DNA from: Sphagnum compactum
Lineage: Eukaryota > Bryophyta > Sphagnopsida > Sphagnales
Assembly: GCA_965153455.1 (NCBI GenBank)
Contig: OZ234498.1
Coordinates: 9,796,001 to 9,860,000, forward strand
Length of the DNA: 64,000 nt
Direction: 5' to 3'
Positions within the stretch are counted from its first letter, which is position 1, and every line of letters begins with the position of its first letter. Both the position numbers and the translations under genes were made by a program. Shown here in pieces: positions 10,904 through 24,470 of this stretch. A model generated the notes under the pieces. That model made no database searches, was not told the DNA's origin, and saw only the letters and a program-made list of their open reading frames with translations.

Positions 10904-13900
10904 TCACGAGAGCTTCTTTGATGTCATGAGCTGCAGCACCTCCTGGCCTTTCTTTCTCATTTTGGCCTTAAATTTGGCCTTAGTAATCAAAGTGGCAACT
11001 GTGTTGCTGAAGTTGCCAACTGCCATCGTTATCAGCAACAGTCCACAAACCACAGTCTGCTCACCATGCAATGCCACCCAACAGTCAAAAGAAGCACCTT
11101 CAGAGTCTTGTAAAGTCAGCAACAGAGTGAGAACAGCCACACAAGAAGTAAAGTTCAATCTGATAGTCATGCTGTAAGGGGATACATATTTGTATCTTCA
11201 ATGCTAGACATACAAAACAAATTTTGTGGGACAAGTGACGTCAAGTTAATGGGAACATCTTGATGTAGGATACAGCAGCATGTTGTCCAGCTGGCTGAAC
11301 TTGTAATATCATCCATGGAGAAAAATCAAAGAGCTTCCAAAAGTAGTCCAGATTTATCCAGGACAGCAAGAATCAAAGTCCAAGATGTAAAACAAAGAAA
11401 CAATCAAACACCACAAGTATGAGAGGAGCATGCCTGCCATTCAGACTCATCTTCAAGAACTGCGGTCCGCAAAACCAAGAGCCCGATGAAAAACTGGAAG
11501 CCCTGCAAGAATCAGCAACTCCCCTGATAAAGCTTTCAGTAGAGCATAGAATAGTTCGGGAGAGATTGTTGGTTAGGACACTACACAAACCTGCCAAGAT
11601 TGCAAGAAAGGTGCACCTTCTCACTAACAATACAGCCTGAAATCTCACCAAAAGGAGCTCAAACCCTGTTCAATGAGAAATATGTAGGGAAAAGGCAGAA
11701 GGCAGATGTAGATGAGAAATATGAGTGCCTCTGATTACGGTGACCAACAAACCTGCAAGGTGAAGAGGAGAGGATAGAAAACCCAAAGTTGCCCTGTCAC
11801 ACCAGCTGTCTCTCCCCACACCACATCCATCCGTCCTGCCTGCAATCATTAATTACATCCCAAGGCAAAGACACATTGAGAGTTGTGAAAACAGCAGGTG
11901 TCAGACAAGGCCACATAAGCAACTTTCACATTTCGAGTGGTCACCATCTTCCCAGAAGTCACTACATGTTCTCTATGGGCCAGTGTTATGCAGAAAATTC
12001 AAGTTGATGAATCAAGACCTTCCCAAGAACTAATGTGATTTTCATGGATATCACACAGATTGATAATTCTGTCCCTCCCATTTGGACGCTCCAGTAATGA
12101 CCTGGGCACTCTGTCGACACGACTGCTTTGGGTGTTCACCCTTGGTATTTTCCCACCACCTCAACTTGTTAAGAAACAGAGAAAAGTACCTTGCCAAGGG
12201 CAATCCGAGTGTAAAGGCGCTGCCGTTGGTAATGATTTTGAAGTAACATGGCAACACCCTGCATTACTGCCCACCGCAAAAAGAGCCGCACTCCTTGCTG
12301 CCACCAGATACATCACATATGCCATCCATACCCAAAAGAATTCTGCAAGCTTGAGCATCTCCAAAGAATGCTGCTACATCCAACTTGGCTCATACACAAA
12401 TAGCCAGCATGTACTTGTCTTCTGAACAGTCTGAAATATCAGCCAAATGCATCAAATCTGCTGGACATCGATAACACACCTGCTAAACTACTTGGTCCAC
12501 ATCATTTTCTGTCACTGACAACAAGGCTAAACATACTGTGGGATCCTTAATTTCCACAAAGTCAAAGAGGATTTCGACAATTTTTCAGCATTTAAACCAG
12601 AATTGCAGTGGGTTTACTTGTTTATGGATGCAACTTGGGTGACCTTGAATCCCCCATGTCAGGCTTACAAGTGCCATAGCCATTGCACAGTAGTGATGGT
12701 ACACCCACCTGTCAAGAAGCCAATTCAAACATGATGCCCTTTTCTTACAACTATAAACAATGTAAACCTGTTGTTGACCATATTTTCTCTATATTGGCAG
12801 GCCATTAGTAAGAAGTTTTCCATAACAGAATATTAGAGGTTCATGGACCAATAACAAGTCACCATGAATATACAGATACAGAATTGAAAAAGTTCTGGAG
12901 ACAGCCACCTCCATTCCACTTTGCAATGGCCAACAACAGAGAGTGGTTCCAGAACTAACAACTTTGCAAAGAGAACAATTCTATTCTGGTTTAAATGGTT
13001 CTCTATGGCATGACCACAACTCCAAACTATTGGACCACAGGATGATTGGTTTCCAATGCGGGACATACACAGGTGTAGATACAGAAAATACAAACTAAAA
13101 AACCATGAATTTTTGTCTTTGCCAAATCAAAACAATGAAGAGTAGATTGAAAACTAACAAGGCCTTAAGGTGGACATACCAAGGTCTGATGTCACTCCCA
13201 TTAACTCTCAAAATGTTCTCCCGCAGTGCTAAACTAGTGTAAAAAAATAATAGCCATGCCTGCAATGAAGTGAGAAGTTTACAAATTATTGAATAGAAAC
13301 AGGAACAAATTGCTTGAAGCAGTAGTTGAAAAAGGAAACACACAGCAACAAGAAGTGAACTTTTTTGTAACAAATCCCATGTCATGTCTCCAATACATAC
13401 CAATTTGTACAAGATATGTATATTTGTGGCTTTTGCTAATACAGGTATGACAGTGTTCCTGCTAATTGATCTCACTCCAAAGGGCTCACCAGGTCTTCTA
13501 AATCACTTATGATATGCAGAGAGAAACTCCTTAATGGTTTGAGGTACCTAAAAGCAACAAACCTGGTATACTTGAACTGGAAGAGCTGGAAAGCATCCAT
13601 TCCATACTCGGTTTTGTAATATGAGCAAAATCAAAGGGAAGGCCAGAAACATCACCGCTGTTCTATCCTGATAACACATGCCAACATGTTCCATTTTGCA
13701 TGTGAGCTAGACTAATGAGCTAAAACATGTTACAGGAATTCTTTGAAGTTCAACCCTAATATAGACCATGTCCCAGTCATCAGCCAGTCATCAGCTGATC
13801 TGTTGAATCAGAAGAAAGCTCTTCCTACCAGCTAAAAATACTTGTTTGATTCAAAAATTCTAAGAGTTTCCACTTAAACAAGAAGGGTGTATAGGAAAAC

Positions 13901-15814
13901 CTTTCATCTTCATCAAAGTACTAACATTTTGAATCCAGGGCTTATGTTCACCAAACTCAACTTAACAACACCAGATTAACAAAACCTGATTAGGAGACAC
14001 TTAACAAAATGAGAAGTAAGAGCTTTGAAATTTACCCTGTAGGCATTATACTCCTCTTTGACCTTATATCGACTGTCTTTCCGTGTTGCACGAACATTTA
14101 CGGGTCCCAATAATGCCTGGAGGAAGTAACCTGTACACATATCTGTGAATAAAAGATGCCATAAAATAAAAGCAAGAGATACAACTAATTTTCAATGATT
14201 GTTGGGGGGAGTGGGGGGACTCATTTAATGCAAAAGAACTTATGTGTAGGAAATGCTAACTCTCCTTCTCACAATACATTCTGAGGGATTGCGCGAAATA
14301 GAGTAGCTGAACTATACAAGGATTACTTGAGAGCAATGGGATCTACCATTGTTCTTGGCTGGAAGAAGAAATGCAATATCACCATCGTACATCATAGTCC
14401 GGACCTTGTTCAGTTCCTCCTCCAGCTGTGCAAGGCACAAACCTCAAGCTCAAAATTCAAAGAGCCTCCTTATAATGCCAGTCAATTGCACGTTACACAA
14501 CTCTTTTGAATACCGAGCTCATTACTAACAAGCATCCTCAAGACTCATCACATACATTCCATTGAGAGATGTGCGTACTATGGGGAAAAGGAGTCAGCCA
14601 TACTCATTTAACAGACAGGAAACAATGAATTTCCTCCCAGCACTGATTAAGATACTACACTGAGTATCTTCCTTGGTCAAGTTAATCATAAGAGCAAGAA
14701 GAGATTTTCTTCAAGCATTTGGATCAAACAGCTTTTGCATCTCCCCTTCACACTGTGAGTTGAGGAGGATTCCTGAACCTTGCCAAGAATTTCACTATCA
14801 AACTGAAATTAGGGTTCTCCATAAGCCCTATAACTGAACAGAAATGTATTGGTTTAAATTTCATTCTCATTCTTTACATGCATCCTCTTTTTATTCTAAA
14901 TACGGTTGAATAGCTCCAAGATTCTGACTGCACACAGGCAGAAAATTAGAAGGATGTAACTCACGCTTGTCATACTCAATTGGGTACAAAAAGCATAAGC
15001 ACAACTGACTGAACCTCCAAACACCATAATCGGCAGATTTAAAAGGCTATCGTCATTTGCAATTCCAGATATGGCAAGGGGTTTTGAGAGTCCCACATCA
15101 TCCAATTCATATTCTGCCTATAATTCCTTGTGGCACCACTCCACAGTTTTGATAGCCCTGTCTAAATTTGTAATCTACACATAAACAACATCAATCCAGA
15201 TTACGTGCCCCTGCTCTATGTCTCTCCAGAACAACAATGCAGGGTAAGATTCAACAGCAACGCGAATTTCATGACTTATCTTGCAAACATCTTGCAACCC
15301 TAGAAACCTAGTGCTAACCCTAAAAACACCATCGGAACTAACCAAGCTGGAAAAAAAAATTTAAAAATCTCTCATACATGAGTCTAAAACAATCCTTCCG
15401 CGGTTCGAGCTTTCCTGACAATGAGCTTCAAACCACAAAAACAGAAAATCAACCAGGAGAAAAAAAACACGGATCCAAAGCATACCAGCTTCCGCATCTG
15501 AAAGGGAAGAGAAACAAGGAATGGCTGACCTTTTGAGCGCATTGGTGAGCAATATCTTCCTTATCAGAGGCGGAGGCGACGACGGATTGGAGATCATCAA
15601 CATCGGCAAGAAGCGCCGCGGCCTGATGTGCCAGAGCATCAGCATCGCGCTGCCATTTGGAGTTATGCAAAGACGCCGCATCTCTCAGAGGCTTCCACCG
15701 TTCCAGCAGCTGCCCCAACCGATCCTCCACTTCCTTCTGCTTTCCGGCGGCGTCACTGGTAGGAGGAAAAGGAGGAGGAGACCGGGAATCCGCACCGGGA
15801 TTACCGGGATCCAT
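10904..15814 (-). CDS. TMEM120/TMPIT-like multipass membrane protein
   Basis: Ten exons on the minus strand: 15814-15530, 14425-14347, 14130-14036, 13667-13563, 13259-13180, 12708-12618, 12297-12190, 11839-11753, 11665-11591 and 11106-10904, all with GT/AG borders. About 402 residues if the exon 8/9 junction were in frame. The first exon encodes a Gln/Glu/Ala-rich helical, coiled-coil-like N-terminus. Later exons carry family signatures: LLGPVNVRA, KVKEEYNAYR, LRENILRVNGSDIRPW, VYHHYCAM, LLQNHYQRQRLYTRIALGK, MDVVWGETAGV and MAVGNFSNTVATL. TMEM120 proteins have six membrane helices in an elongase-like fold; animal members lie in the endoplasmic reticulum and nuclear envelope and can bind coenzyme A. 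The role of the plant family is unknown. An upstream in-frame Met exists at 15874. Exon 9 enters one base out of frame after exon 8, which would truncate the protein after six foreign residues. Confidence 0.88.
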
Positions 15815-16369
15815 CGCTGGCGACTTCACAGTATGCAGCAGCGCAAAGAGATGAGTCAAAGGAGATAGATGCAAACCAAATTCCGCTTGTTTTGGTGCGT
15901 GTTGCTGTGTGTTGGTCGTGTCGTCTCATGTGGCGCATGCTGCTGATGCCTACTTCTCCTGCTCATGTTCTATAGGACTTGTGCATCCACGCAACGTGGC
16001 GCATATGAAATGAGTGCTGTTTTCGAGGGGAGAATTAGGGGTGATTTCTAGGCCCATGTCTATTTTTAAGATTGGGTTTTTGCCCAATTTGCTTCGTGTT
16101 TTCACCAATCAGGTGCTTGTGACCCAGTTGAGAACCAATTTTATGAAACCCTACCAATTTGATGAAACCCTACCAATTGCTACATCTTCTAGTTTTTGTG
16201 CCATTGGGATGTCATTTTGATGTCATGAATTGGGTCAAAAGCTTAACTAGTGTAAGTAAAGCACTCCTAGAAATTCCCTAGTGATATATATATATATTTG
16301 GAGGGCATCTTTTTATGTGTGAATGTGAGCCAGCTCTTAACCATCACCCTTTTGCTATGAGGCCTCTTA
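15815..16369 (-). promoter_or_regulatory. Presumed promoter region of the TMEM120-like gene
   Basis: This lies directly upstream of the minus-strand start at 15814. It is GC-richer than the flanking DNA up to about 16010, then becomes AT-rich. A 19-bp unit (ATGAAACCCTACCAATTTG) is tandemly duplicated near 16142-16180 and a short TA run occurs near 16286-16297. No TATA element could be assigned with confidence. Confidence 0.35.
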
Positions 16370-16600
16370 AGGTGCATTCACACTTGATGTTAGGGACTCT
16401 AGTATTGAGTCCCCTACCTAACACCCGGATGCTAGCCATTCAGGACTTAAACCTAGTTGCCATGAAAATTTTATCTTAAGCTAACATTCACTCAACATTA
16501 AGCTATAACTCATTTAACGTTGGGTGCCACCTAGGGTGCCACCTAGGATGCGACCTAGATTTGATTTAACACTAACTTAACATCAAGTGTGAATGCACCA
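16370..16600. mobile_element. MITE with TTA target duplication, 231 bp
   Basis: The left end reads GGTGCATTCACACTTGATGTTA and its reverse complement (TAACATCAAGTGTGAATGCACC) closes the right end. TTA flanks both sides (16367-16369 and 16601-16603), the preferred PIF/Harbinger target. The interior has short repeats of a GTGCCACCTAGG type near 16525-16557 and no open frame. Confidence 0.75.
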
Positions 16601-19600
16601 TTAGTGGCTATATTAAGCCCAAATTAGTTAGATTTGAATTCGGAGACCCTGATTTCGGCTAATGCATGGGCTATTTGTAATATTTAGAAATAATTTTAAT
16701 GGATTTTGGGTCATGATGTATGGATGTTTAGGTTCATGATAGCCTTCACCTTATGCTTTACCCATGGCTGGAGGACATTCCCAAAATGCAGTGCCGGATT
16801 CACCTACAACTTCATCCTAGGCACCTTATTATTTTGGGAACGCCCCTACCTTCAAGCTTTACCATACCCTATGTTGTTCCCTCTTCCCATAAAAGAAGAC
16901 AAGAGAAAAAAAGAATAATTGGTTTATATTAAAAACCGTATATTGCTTATAATTTTAGTGTTCCCTAATTGGGGTTTTTTTCCTTTTCTTTTTTTTTGGT
17001 TTTTCCAACCAAAAAATTAGGAAAATTTTCAAATTTTCAAATTTTTCTTTCCTAGTTTAAGTTTGACTAATTTTTTTAATTTGGGGGAAATTTTTGCCAA
17101 TTTTTCTGTAGAAAACAACTGAGGGGGAAAGAAAACCCTTGTTGCCAATAGCAACACAATTGATCCTGGTATGTATGTATATCCATCAACAATAGAAAAT
17201 TGGTCCAAAGTTATTTGACACATAAATAATTTAAGATTGTCCATGACTACCTTTCTTTGGAATATCTTCATATGATTGAAAGCCATCCTCCCACATGAGA
17301 ACGAGTGCAGACAAGGTAAAATAACTATGCAAAGTTGTTGGAAAGACCCATTCCTAGAAGGGGTAAAGGAGTGTGCTGAAACTTGAAAGATGATTGATCA
17401 ATAATAGTCATAGGGGTGCATGTCACAACAGGGACTTATACAATTCAGCTCAGTTCTCAACATCCGTTACATGCACATAATTCAGCCCTTTTTTGCCTGG
17501 CTAAACTTAGCAATCTCGCTCAATAAAAATTCAAAATGACTAGGTAAAAATATGTAGCTTTTTGGTCGCCACATTTCTATTTTATTTTTTTTAATAATAA
17601 AATATGGCCAAATTTCTCTATTGGGTTCTAGCATGTACCCCGAATATGATTTGGAATCTTAAACTTTTTTTTTTTTTTCATATCCTGGGTATAGCCAAAT
17701 TTGGCCAAACTTGATGGTGGATGATTGCCAGTTCAGCTGCACCACGAAGATGAACACAAAGTCCGTGGGTCACACATTTCATCCAAAAACTATTGTTAGG
17801 GGGATGTACATACGTACATACATATGTACATACCATAGTTGATTTGGTGTGTTTGATAATAATCCAGTTGGGTCCTATTACTGGGTCCCAGATAAATGAG
17901 TGAAGAAAAATACGAAAGATTTTGTGTGAAGCATTCATTCATAACACTCTTGAATTGTGTTTTGGAAGGGCCTACCAACAAATATGGTGTACAAGCATAG
18001 ATCATATAAATGGCAACATTACTATAATGTTGGGTAAGTCATGTGAACCTCATAGGTTCCTTGACACCATTGCATATTCCAATGTTTTTATATTGAGGCC
18101 ATCCATTTTGTCCTAAACCTAACATTAGTACCCCAAGTGTAATCATACCATGTCCTTTAGTAAGGTGCCCATTACAAGCAATAGTATCCAAACGGTTATT
18201 ATTATGATTCCCATCAACCCCTCATGTGAAATGTTTTCAAATACCCTAGTCTTTTGAACCTTGGTGGTGGGAATATTCCATTTACTCGAGGTCAAGTGCC
18301 TCGAGTTGTTGGGAATAATCCTTTTACCCAATGGTTTTAGCTTACATGTGTGGTCCCTTGGTTAAGAAGAATATTCTTAAAAGCCGAGGTTATCCCCTAC
18401 CATATGAATATTCTCAAGAGAGCCTAGGACTCTCTAGCATATTTGTTTGGCCAAGGATAAAAGCTTCAGTTGTTTGTGAATATTCCTCTTAATCAAGGGT
18501 CTAGACCTGGAATTAGGAAGAATATTTTCGAAAATCTTTCTTATCCTTGAACAAAACAATATTCCCATGACCAATTGTGAGAATACTCCATACCAAGGGT
18601 TAGGCCAATGGTAATTGTCTTTTTGTTATTCCATACCAATGTCACTACAATAATGCATTGGTAGTGCCATACATCCACATGCACACATTCCCATGCATGG
18701 TTCCAATTTGAAATTTGAAAAAAAAATAGTTATTAGCTATGTCATGCCATTCAAAACAAGGCCACATGTTTTAGATCTCCAATTACATGTTTATTAACTT
18801 ATTTGAACTCTTCCTCTTTTTCATATATAGGCTCGAGTTTGGGAGGATTTGCATGAATCGTTTCTTTGAAAATGCACCACACCCATTGAAGACAAGAGAT
18901 GCCTTGGGAGGTGTGAAATTTTGGTTGAAAGTTTATCAAAGATTTTACCACAAGCTTTTTCCAAAAAGTAAGATGTTTGCGAGGTTCTAAAATGTTGGCA
19001 TTGGGAGGTTCTAAAAGTGGTTTATTGAGGAACTTGAATCATAGATAGTCAAGAAACCATGAACTACCATGATTCCAAAGGTGTTCATGGCAAAGGGCAT
19101 CTCCTTAAGGTATGAATTGCATAATGTTCTTAACTTGTGAGTTTCATACAATTCATGATGTCCAAGTTGTGTTTAAATTCATGAAAATAATTCAAATAAT
19201 GAATAGCGTTGTTGTTATTGTTTTGTAATAATTCAATATGTTCTTCCCAATTTTCAATGTTTTCATTTAAATGACAATATAAGGCTATCAAATTCTTTCA
19301 TTGTTTTTTTCCAAACATTGATTTATTGCAACAACATTGAAAATGAAACAAGGAGGCCATTTCAATTTAACAAATGTCAAATTTTATTGTGCACATTGGA
19401 ACTTTCAATTAGATTAAGTACGTTGTCCGGGCTTATACCATGTCTCCCAAAATTTATAGATCAGTACATATGGCGTAAGACGATTGTCATTATCATCACA
19501 ATTATTCAAATGGCCATAATTTTTAAGGTCACAACCTTAACCTTGTGTACATAAGTTGTGCTCATGATCAAATTTGGGTCAAGACAAGAAAAATGGGTCA

Positions 19601-22600
19601 TGAGTATGCTCAATGCATGGGAAGGCTCAAACACATTTTGAAGTGGAGCAAGAAGTGTGTGAAAGTGCAAAGGGGAGAACTCCCATGATACCCAAGTACA
19701 TGCTCAATTTGAGTGTACTAAGATCCATAGGGATGGGGCCCCATCAATCACCATAGGGACCAAAATCCAAGTCCACTTGATCGTGATTCATTATAGGGAT
19801 CACAATTCGCTTTGTTTGAAGAAAAAAACTTTAAAATTTTCAAATTATACAAATGGTGATTGGAATTCAATCACCACATCTACATAACCTAAGTTATTTT
19901 TTTGTTTGACATTGAATTTCAATTGCCCTAGCAACTAGAACCCAAGTCCGCCCAAGTGACTAAATTCAATGACTCATCACCTCATTTTAATAGTTTTGAT
20001 TTCTTTTGGAACTAAATTTTGGTAGCCATATGGATTGTTCAACAGAAGTTCACCTTGTCCATCTAGTTGCAACCCAATTTTTTTTTCTTGAAAATTGAAT
20101 GTTGATTGCCATAAGAAACTAAAGCCCAATCCATCTAATCACAACAAAAATTTGATTATGATGATTAAATTTTGATAGCCATTTGGGTAATTAATTGTAC
20201 CACTACAAAAAAGTTATTATTTTTACCTAACATGACCTTATGTTGACCTTAAATTGATGTGATGTTAGGTTTTGTCAATGTCAAAATTGACATAATTGAC
20301 ATGACATGATGTAATTGGCAATGACAACCAAATGGAGACTCTATAAATGGTTTTTTTGATGGAACTTATAAAGGTTTGAATCTACTTTTTTATTTTTATT
20401 TCAAATTTGGATCATTTTCAAACTATAATATTAAAAAATTATTATTATTGTATATGTTACCACGCATGGACCCGAGTGTTAAAACATTATTATGTCAAAA
20501 ATAACAATATATTACATATAAAAGTTCTCATTTACAAGTGCATCCATTGTTTATTCACATCCACATTTTTCCACCCACAACATCTTGCCCACAAACCCTA
20601 CAATCAACAAGAGCAAAATGAGCACCATGTGTTAAATAGGTTTTAAATACTAACCCAATTCTCATAATTATTTTATTTGCAATTTCATTATTTACACATT
20701 TCATTTTTATGCACATGATATCTTTCCCATTGACCCTACTACCATGGTGGTTTTAAATGACTACAAGGTGTCAACACATGGTGATCATTTTGTGACATGT
20801 GTGTTTCATGCATATTTTACCATGCAACAATCCTATTTTTTAATCCAATAATCATTTTTTAATTTTTTTAAATTAAATTAAATTCATTTATCTGATTATT
20901 CTAAACATGTATGAAATTAAATTTAAAAAAAAATTTATGGATAAAAATTCATTGACATATTAAAGTAAAACTATGATGAATTAAACATAACCTCCATTTT
21001 TTTAACACAAAGTAAATTTTGTGAAATTTTGAACACAAATTTTTTTCTTCATGACAAAAACCTTGTAGGGTCAATATTTTTTAATTCACCATGCCCAATC
21101 TCCTTATAAAATTTCATAATTATTTTTTTAATGGATTTAAACTCTTCAAAATAGCTATTAAGAAACAAAAATAATGTCACTTTTTGGGGCTCAATTTTAA
21201 TCTTAACAATGGAAAGATTATTCACATACCTTTATAACTTTCTTAAAACATTCATCATATTTATATTAAGGCCACTAAACATCTTTTCATTTCCAAAACA
21301 ATTCATGTTGTGGCCCTAACCTAATTCACAACCAGGGTTGGGGCATCAAAAGAAATGGGTCCATGAACAAATCCAATATGTAAAGTGAAAAAAACATTCT
21401 CACACATGAAATGAAAAACTTTTGGGAGTAAAGGAAGGGGGGGGGGGGGGGGGGGTTAAGATTTTTGAAATCAACTCCCATTTTAGGAATTCAGACTCCC
21501 AAAAAGTTTATAATTTGTTCCAAAGGCAATTTGGAAGATCAAATCATCTTTAAATTAAATGATCTTTACAATACAAGAAAAAATATTTTTTTAAAAGTCC
21601 AATTTGACGAAAATGTCCAGATTGACCAAAGGTAATGGCAATTTTGACTAAACACCTAGGGCATGAAAAACATTGCTTACTTTTGATCAAAACAATTAAC
21701 TAAAATGACCTTTTGACAAACCAAACATCTAATCAAAAAGAAGAAAGGTCCATCAAAATGACTAAGGCCTAATCAAATCAACCATATTCAATGGTTAAGG
21801 CTTAATCAAATTAACGATATTAATTTGGCTAACTTAAACTATGAGTTTGTTTGGCTTAAGGTACATATTTAACCTAAGTTCATAACTAGGTTAAGTTAGG
21901 CATATTACACCTAATAGGTATCTATAAGGCTTAATAGGCTACCTACAAGTTATCTTTAGCCACACGAAGGTACCTAGGCTTAGTACATTAATTAGTTGGT
22001 AATTTATAATTAATATTTGATAATTTGAAATCAATTTTTTAATTAACAAATTAATTAATTATTCACAAATCAAATGTTGATGAAAAACCAATAACTAATT
22101 AATCCATCACTTAATAATTGATTAAAATTTATTATTATTTTAAATGATAATTGATAATTAATATTTAATAGTAGTTAATATTAAAATTTAAATTATTTAA
22201 TCATTCATTAATCAATTTTTAATTAATAGCCAATAACTAATTATCCATTTAACTAATTAATTAATAAATCATGACTCCCTTTAAACCTTGAACACAAGTG
22301 CTTGAAGAACCTTGAACATGTGCTTGAATGGTGCTTATGCAAATTAATGAATGTGTGTTATTGATAAAAATGACCAATTTACAAAATCACAAAAAAGAAA
22401 AAATTGTAGTTGACAAATCCTAATTTCTGAATATCGTAATGCATCGTGGGTAGTGCAATGTGTTTAAAGTTTTCAACAATCAACAAAGTGCACATAATCT
22501 ATAGACTACAAAAGTTATGAATGATAAATTGTGCACCTCAACCTTTAATCTTTGACACTTGCAACTTGTAGCTTGTAGTTCATTCACATGTTTTGATTCA

Positions 22601-23599
22601 AACAAATTATGAGAGGGTTTCATTCCATGACCTACCAACCTATCTTAAAGGTGTTGGGAGGACGATCAGTAGGAGGAAGAGTTGTAGCAGTAGGGGGAAG
22701 AAGAGGGCATGGGAATCAACAGGGTGGTGGGAATGTGCATAGGCAATAGCTTCCACAATATGTTGTCCCTCCTTTTTGTCACCATCGCCACTTAAGCACA
22801 ATAAAAAGTTTCTACTACACAAATAGAGATTTCGCCACAATCTTGGTTTTTCTTAGTTCTTGTCACAGTTTTAGAAAAATAATAAAAGAAGAATAATAAA
22901 TATGAATAAATATAAATGCGTTGTAAGTGTGAACGTGTCAATACTTAATGGCTAGTCATTCACCAATAATATGTTTTTTAAGATTTTTTTTTTAAAGCAA
23001 AAGATTAAATTTAAGGTGTTTTTTTGTTATTGAAATTGGGTGTTACATTAGTTAGATAATCCAAAGAATAAAAGATTAAAACTTTTTGGGCCCTTAATTA
23101 TTTCACAATAGTTTTTTTAAAAGTATATAGGTTGTGTCAAACCCAATAGAGTAATTAAGGATGATGATGTTGAAGGTTATGGGAAAATTAAAATTTAGCT
23201 ATCTTTTGAAATAAGATTTGTTTGTTTGTAACAATTCATTATTTTTTTCCATTTAATTTGTCCAGTTTTATGTGGTTGGTTTTATATTTAAATTACTGTG
23301 TTGAAATAGGCAATCTTTAAAACATGGGACCTATTTACAACTGCGCAAATAGGTCCCAATCTAATATTTTAGTATTAGAGTGTTTAGGTCTTATTGAATC
23401 TAATAGCTTAGTGATTGTGACACGTAGGCCTATAACGAAGTTAGGGTTTGGCCTTGGCATAATGCCCTAGCAAAGGATTATTTGGAAATTTTCTTACCTT
23501 TTTTCTTTCATTTTGTTTAGTATTGTGTGATTAACTTTGTAGATTTAGGATTGCCTTGTAGCGATAGGTAGTTTTTAAAAAGTGGAGTTCGTGTTCATA
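16601..23599. other. Long AT-rich intergenic stretch
   Basis: No gene is supported over about 7 kb. A 67-codon plus frame at 18787-18990 follows a TATATAG acceptor-like site but matches nothing I know. Near 18150-18620 the palindrome GAATATTC and variants recur many times. CACTACAAAAAA at 20201 resembles a CACTA terminus but has no visible partner. An uninterrupted G run lies at about 21437-21455. The rest is AT-rich, with AATTAATTA-type simple sequence near 21990-22270. Confidence 0.5.
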
Positions 23600-24325
23600 G
23601 TAGACCTCCTATTTCATGGGCACCAAATGTCCCATGTCCCTCCAACTCCTCACGTTTCATCGAACCTCATAATTCCCATCGCCCATTCGCCTCATCATGC
23701 GCCCCCACCGACCTATCCTCCACCTCATCCCCCATGCAAACCACAAACCACAAACTAGTTACCCCTTCGATTCTGACAAATCATACACCACCTGCTAGTG
23801 CCCCCTACCAACCCCCAACCCTTCACGTGAATGTGAGGTCCCAACCTTACACTTTCCCGAACCCCCTCGGTCATGCATAGCTAGGACATTTTCCCGTTCC
23901 CATTCTATTGGTCTTTACAATTGGCCATGATCAGACCCCCCAACCTACCCTCATTTCTTCAACACACCCTCAACCTCCACCTAAAGTCTTGTGCCCCACC
24001 TATGAATGTGAGTATACTAGTTGAAGGTTAGTTCGTCATCAAGGTTCTTGTCAAACATTTAATTCAGCTAATCCAAACCCTTGTGATCATCTTAGCCTAA
24101 TATCTTCCCTTACTCCCACTCCACCTGCATCAGCTTGAACTTGGGTTTCAACATTGGATGTCCTCGGGTCTTTTCACCTAAATTTTTGTCATCCTCGTTT
24201 GTATAACCACATCCCCACTGCTCTACAATGTGATGTACAAGTGGCATTTCATTTTCCATTGGATAAACTAGCACATGACTCGTATAATGTGGCTACTTGG
24301 CACTTGCTCCTTTTGTTCCCCCAAT
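23600..24325 (+). pseudogene. 5' part of a decayed non-LTR retrotransposon polyprotein
   Basis: A C-rich, Pro/Ser-rich coding-like stretch. Near 23988-24058 one frame shows a zinc-finger-like pattern, C-x4-C-x9-H-x3-C, with one in-frame stop inside it, as expected of an N-terminal finger in R2/NeSL-type elements. The final frame (from about 24154) runs to TWHLLLLFPQ and is cut at 24325 by the CACTA insertion. It resumes in the same frame after 48896. This is the left third of the retroelement whose other parts lie at 48897-49225 and 50131-52530. Confidence 0.65.
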
Positions 24326-24470
24326 CACTAGAAGAAAAGTTGACTTTTTCGACTGGTCCTTGTGACTGATTTCTAGTCGCAGGCGACATCTACAACTAAA
24401 AGTTGTATAGTCGCGTTGGACAAGTCGCAGTCGTCCTTGGTCGTAGGCGACAACGGGGTTGGATGGAAAC
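24326..24470 (+). repeat. CACTA left terminus and subterminal repeats
   Basis: After the terminal CACTAGAAGAAAA, the motif TAGTCGCAG and close variants (AAGTCGCAG, TGGTCGTAG, TATAGTCGCG) recur in the next 140 bases, twice followed by GCGAC. In En/Spm such subterminal motifs bind TNPA and mark the ends for transposition; that role here is inferred from the family. Confidence 0.85.

Noticed and set aside
18787-18990. 67-codon plus-strand frame after a TATATAG site
   Set aside because: No family similarity, no matching downstream exon; too short to support in AT-rich DNA.
20201-20340. CACTACAAAAAA as the start of another CACTA element
   Set aside because: No matching TTTTTTGTAGTG end, no convincing subterminal array and no target duplication in the window.
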